From assembly GCA_030523505.1 (NCBI GenBank), contig JAUNIK010000104.1, positions 1 through 8,406 on the forward strand: a stretch of 8,406 bases of DNA, given 5' to 3'. Source of the stretch: Prevotellaceae bacterium. Lineage in GTDB: Bacteria > Bacteroidota > Bacteroidia > Bacteroidales > Bacteroidaceae. The position numbers and the translations under genes are program-made. Below, piece by piece: positions 5,255 to 8,406 of the stretch; the stretch's first letter is position 1; each line of letters starts with the position of its first letter. The notes under the pieces are model-generated. The model made no database searches and was not told the DNA's origin. It was given only the letters and a program-made list of their open reading frames with translations.

Positions 5255-8200
5255 ATGAACAAACTTAAATCAATCGTTCTTTTGTTATGTGTGATTGGAG
5301 GGTTCCTGCCAGCCTTCGCACAGACAATCCAGTCAACGGGTACTATCGTTGATGGAACAGGAGAGCCTATCATTGGCGCTACCATTATTGAAGTAGGTAC
5401 CAAGAATGCAGCTATCTCGGATTTCGATGGTAATTTCACCATTACAACTCCAGCAGATGCAACTCTTGAGATTTCTTACTTAGGTTTTGAAACTCAGAGC
5501 GTAAAGCCTGGTACAAATCTGAACATCGTTCTCAGCGATGAGTCACAGCAGCTCAGCGAGATCGTTGTAACCGGTTATCAGGTACAGCGTAAGGCAGACC
5601 TTACTGGTTCTGTAGGCGTTGTCGACAACAAGGATTTCAAGCCAAGTTCTACTGACCCTATGTCAGGTTTGCAGGGTAAGGTTGCCGGTATGACCATTAC
5701 AAGTACTGGTTCTCCTGCTGGTGAGGCTCACATCCAGATCCGTGGTTTCGGTTCTATGGGTGGTTCTAGCACAGCTCCACTGATCATCCTCGATGGTGTT
5801 CCTTACAGTGGTTCTATGAATACTTTGAACTCTGCTGATATCGAGTCAATGCAGGTATTGAAGGATGCCGCTTCAGCTTCTATCTACGGTTCTCGTGCTG
5901 CTAACGGTGTCATCATCGTTACAACAAAGAAGGGTAAGAAGGGCGATAAGGTAAATATCGACTTCAATTCATCTGTAACTGCTGCTTGGATGAGCCAGAA
6001 GATGAATCTCCTCAACTCAGGTGATTATGCTTCTGCAATGGCACAGGCTGCATTCAACGATGGTGTTGACCCTGAGACATATGCTAATACATACGGCATC
6101 ACTCTCCACGCTAATAATGGTATCGCAGCATCTGCTTACAATCCTGTAACAGGACAGATTGAGAACTTCACTGTCAATGGTCGCTACGATGGTTTCATGA
6201 ACTCTAAGCGTACAATGATGTTCAGTAATACTGACTGGGTAAAGGCTATCGGCCGTACAGGTGTTACACAGAACTATGACCTCTCTCTCTCAAAGGCTGC
6301 TGAAAAGGGTTCTTCACTCTTCTCATTCGGCTATAAGAAGGCTACCGGTGTTTTGAAGTACACTGACTTCGAGAACTTCACTGGTCGTATGAACACCTCT
6401 TATAAGATCAATAGCATCGTTACAGTTGGTGAGAATGCTACTATTTCTTATTCTAATAATGTTGACTGTGCTCCAATGGAGAATGCATTGAAGATGGCTT
6501 CAACACTTCCTATTTATGAGGAAGACGGCGAGACATTCTCAGGTCCTGTAGGTGGTATGTCTGACCGCCAGAACCCACTCCGTGAGCTCTATCACAACCG
6601 CAACAACCGTTTGAAGAAGTGGCGTTTGTTTGCTAACGCATACGTTGACATCACTCCTATCAAGGGCTTGCTCATCCGTTCAAACTTCGGTCTCGACTAT
6701 ACTAACGGTAATATCCGTAGCGTGACTTACAAGTGGCACTCAGATGTTGTAAACAACGATACAAATGCTTCTGTAATGTCTCAGAGCCAGTCAACAAAGT
6801 GGACTTGGTCAAATACTGCACAGTATAGCTTCACTCCTTGGGAGAACCACAGCTTCGTTGTTCTCGCTGGTCTTGAGGCTCACCAGGACTTCGGTCTCGA
6901 CTTCTCAGCAAGACGTGTTGACTACGTTCTCGAGAACTATGACTATATGTGGCCTAACGCAGGTACTGGTATCCAGACTGTTACAGGTGCCGGTGATGCT
7001 TACAAGCTGATGTCTTACTTCGGTAAGGTTGACTACAACTGGCAGGATCTCCTCCTTGCTTCTTTCACAATCCGTCATGACGGTTCAAGCCGTTTCGGTG
7101 AAAACCACCAGTATGGTACCTTCCCTGCAGCATCTCTCGGTTACCGTATCTCAAAGTACATCAAGGCTGACTGGGTTCGCGATATCAAGCTTCGTGCATC
7201 ATGGGGTCAGACTGGTAACCAGGCAATGAACTCTAACATCGCTCACTTCGGTCTCTACCGTGCTGACTACGGTGCAGACCGCGGTACATCTACTGCTTAC
7301 GATGTAAACCTCCAGAACTCTGGTGTATTCCCTTCAGGTTATATCAAGGTTCAGTCAGAGAACAAGGACCTCAAGTGGGAGACAACCTCACAGTGGAACT
7401 TCGGTGCTGACTTCCAGCTCTTCGACGGTGATGTTTACGGTGGTATCGATGTCTTCCTCAAGGAAACAAAGGATATGCTCGTACAGCCAGCTTACCTCGG
7501 TGCAATCGGTGAAGGTGGTGCTACATGGATCAACGGCCCTACAATGAAGAACAGCGGTCTCGAGTTCAACCTCGGTTACCGTCACACTACATCTTACGGT
7601 CTCCAGTACAACATCAATGGTAACCTCGACTTCTTCCGCAACAAGGTTACATATCTCCCAGAGAAGTCAAAGAACTCATACGAACACAACGACTTCCACA
7701 ACCTTGCTGACGATGCTCGTCCATACGGTTCACTCCTCGGTTATGTAGTTGAAGGTCTCTATCAGAGCCGCGAGGAGGTTATCTCAGCAGGTCAGCCAGC
7801 AGCTCGCGTTGGTGGTTTGAAGTATGCTGACCTCAATGGTGATGGTAGAATTTCTGAGGCAGACCGCACATGGATCTTCAATCCAGTACCAAACTTCTCA
7901 TACGGTCTCAACATCGACCTCTCTTGGAAGAACTTCGACTTCAATATGTTCTGGCAGGGTGTTGCTGGTGTTGACGTAATCAACTCTCAGAAGTACCAGA
8001 CCGACTTCTGGTCAATCACTGACCCAGGTTCAAACAAGGGTAGCCGTCTCCTCGATGCTTGGCATGCAGGCAACACAGGTTCTTCAATCCCTGCTTTGAC
8101 ATTGAGCAACAGTGCTGACGAGGGTCGTCTCTCTACATACTTCGTTGAGAACGGTTCTTATGCTAAGCTCCGCACATTGCAGTTGGGTTACTCTCTTGAC

Positions 8201-8368
8201 AACAAGACATTGAAGAAGCTCCTCCTCAGCAAGGCTCGCGTATTCGTTTCAGGTGAGAACCTCTGGACAATCAAGTCTGGTTCACTCACATGTACCGACC
8301 CTGAGAACCCTTCATTCGCATATCCACACACAGCTTCATTCACATTAGGCGTGCAGTTGGGATTCTAA
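5255..8368 (+). CDS. SusC-like TonB-dependent outer-membrane oligosaccharide importer
   Basis: The protein has 1037 residues, a full length for SusC-type transporters, which pair with a surface SusD-like lipoprotein and import glycans across the outer membrane using TonB energy. A signal peptide covers 1-22 (AFA before Gln23). Residues about 27-97 form the carboxypeptidase-regulatory-like beta-sandwich (GTIVDGTGEPIIGATI; FDGNF at 57-61). A TonB-box-like segment SEIVVTGYQ (101-109) precedes the plug. The plug (about 112-229) carries the SusC signature DGVPYSGS and LKDAASASIYGSRAANG (180-218). The rest is the 22-strand barrel, with a conserved DLNGDGRI loop at about 859-866 and a C-terminal Phe as required for outer-membrane assembly. 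Lysine is written almost only as AAG, and CTC and GGT are frequent, suggesting high expression. It follows the GH32 gene by 50 bases. Substrate is inferred to be fructan from context alone. The susD-like partner is expected just beyond the right edge. Confidence 0.96.
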   Translation: MNKLKSIVLLLCVIGGFLPAFAQTIQSTGTIVDGTGEPIIGATIIEVGTKNAAISDFDGNFTITTPADATLEISYLGFETQSVKPGTNLNIVLSDESQQLSEIVVTGYQVQRKADLTGSVGVVDNKDFKPSSTDPMSGLQGKVAGMTITSTGSPAGEAHIQIRGFGSMGGSSTAPLIILDGVPYSGSMNTLNSADIESMQVLKDAASASIYGSRAANGVIIVTTKKGKKGDKVNIDFNSSVTAAWMSQKMNLLNSGDYASAMAQAAFNDGVDPETYANTYGITLHANNGIAASAYNPVTGQIENFTVNGRYDGFMNSKRTMMFSNTDWVKAIGRTGVTQNYDLSLSKAAEKGSSLFSFGYKKATGVLKYTDFENFTGRMNTSYKINSIVTVGENATISYSNNVDCAPMENALKMASTLPIYEEDGETFSGPVGGMSDRQNPLRELYHNRNNRLKKWRLFANAYVDITPIKGLLIRSNFGLDYTNGNIRSVTYKWHSDVVNNDTNASVMSQSQSTKWTWSNTAQYSFTPWENHSFVVLAGLEAHQDFGLDFSARRVDYVLENYDYMWPNAGTGIQTVTGAGDAYKLMSYFGKVDYNWQDLLLASFTIRHDGSSRFGENHQYGTFPAASLGYRISKYIKADWVRDIKLRASWGQTGNQAMNSNIAHFGLYRADYGADRGTSTAYDVNLQNSGVFPSGYIKVQSENKDLKWETTSQWNFGADFQLFDGDVYGGIDVFLKETKDMLVQPAYLGAIGEGGATWINGPTMKNSGLEFNLGYRHTTSYGLQYNINGNLDFFRNKVTYLPEKSKNSYEHNDFHNLADDARPYGSLLGYVVEGLYQSREEVISAGQPAARVGGLKYADLNGDGRISEADRTWIFNPVPNFSYGLNIDLSWKNFDFNMFWQGVAGVDVINSQKYQTDFWSITDPGSNKGSRLLDAWHAGNTGSSIPALTLSNSADEGRLSTYFVENGSYAKLRTLQLGYSLDNKTLKKLLLSKARVFVSGENLWTIKSGSLTCTDPENPSFAYPHTASFTLGVQLGF

Positions 8369-8384
8369 AAACCTTTATCATGGT

Positions 8385-8405
8385 TAATTGATAATTGATA
8401 ATTGA
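8385..8405 (+). repeat. Three tandem copies of TAATTGA after the susC-like gene
   Basis: TAATTGA occurs three times head to tail without mismatch, starting 17 bases past the stop codon and reaching the window edge, so the array may be longer. It sits in the expected susC-susD gap. Similar AT-rich heptad repeats occur between genes in many bacteria and can change copy number by slippage. No gene is visible in 8369-8406. Confidence 0.75.
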
Positions 8406-8406
8406 C

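Noticed and set aside
7829..7864. Dockerin or EF-hand calcium site in the susC-like protein (DLNGDGRISEAD)
   Set aside because: The DLNGDG loop is a regular conserved part of SusC barrels, and a single loop does not make a dockerin.
1..8406. tRNA or rRNA genes, CRISPR arrays, insertion sequences
   Set aside because: No cloverleaf-like or rRNA-like stretch, no regularly spaced 25-40 base repeats, and no transposase or terminal inverted repeats were seen.

Overview
The window looks like a chromosomal segment from a Bacteroidales bacterium, most likely Prevotella or a close relative. The grounds are a SusC-type TonB-dependent outer-membrane protein, promoters of the Bacteroidetes type (TTTG / TAnnTTTG), A/T-rich leaders without Shine-Dalgarno sequences, and moderate GC. 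The genus is inferred from style only, not from a marker comparison.

Layout. (1) 1-1212, minus strand: the first 404 codons of mnmG (gidA), a tRNA-modification housekeeping gene that runs off the left edge. It has no stop codon inside the window, so it is easily missed. (2) 1213-1459: a divergent intergenic region with a well-matched mnmG promoter, a perfect DnaA-box 9-mer overlapping it, a short hairpin at the predicted mnmG 5' end, overlapping inverted repeats and a candidate promoter for the next gene. (3) 1460-3040: a membrane-spanning regulator with a lipoprotein-type signal, a periplasmic sugar-binding-protein-like sensor, one transmembrane helix, a coiled coil and an AraC-type DNA-binding domain. 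(4) 3041-3488: a 448-base non-coding region with a terminator-like hairpin, repeated TTGCAT / ATTTTTGTTGC motifs, a -7 element and several small dyads. (5) 3489-5204: a secreted glycoside hydrolase family 32 (GH32) fructanase/levanase-type enzyme. (6) 5255-8368: a full-length SusC-like importer. (7) 8369-8406: the start of the gap toward a presumed susD-like gene, carrying three perfect tandem copies of TAATTGA.

How it works together (inference). Positions 1460-8406 read as the left part of a fructan-utilisation locus. The regulator would sense a released sugar, probably fructose by analogy with the Bacteroides thetaiotaomicron fructose sensor BT1754, and switch on the GH32-susC operon. The SusC-like protein, with a SusD-like partner expected just past the right edge, would import fructan oligosaccharides, and the periplasmic GH32 would release fructose from them.

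The most interesting point is the regulator. It has the two ends of a hybrid two-component system (PBP sensor, transmembrane helix, coiled coil; then AraC output), but the histidine kinase and receiver domains between them are absent. It would therefore act as a one-component, membrane-tethered transcription factor. Sequence words shared between the region upstream of the regulator and the region upstream of GH32 are candidate binding sites.
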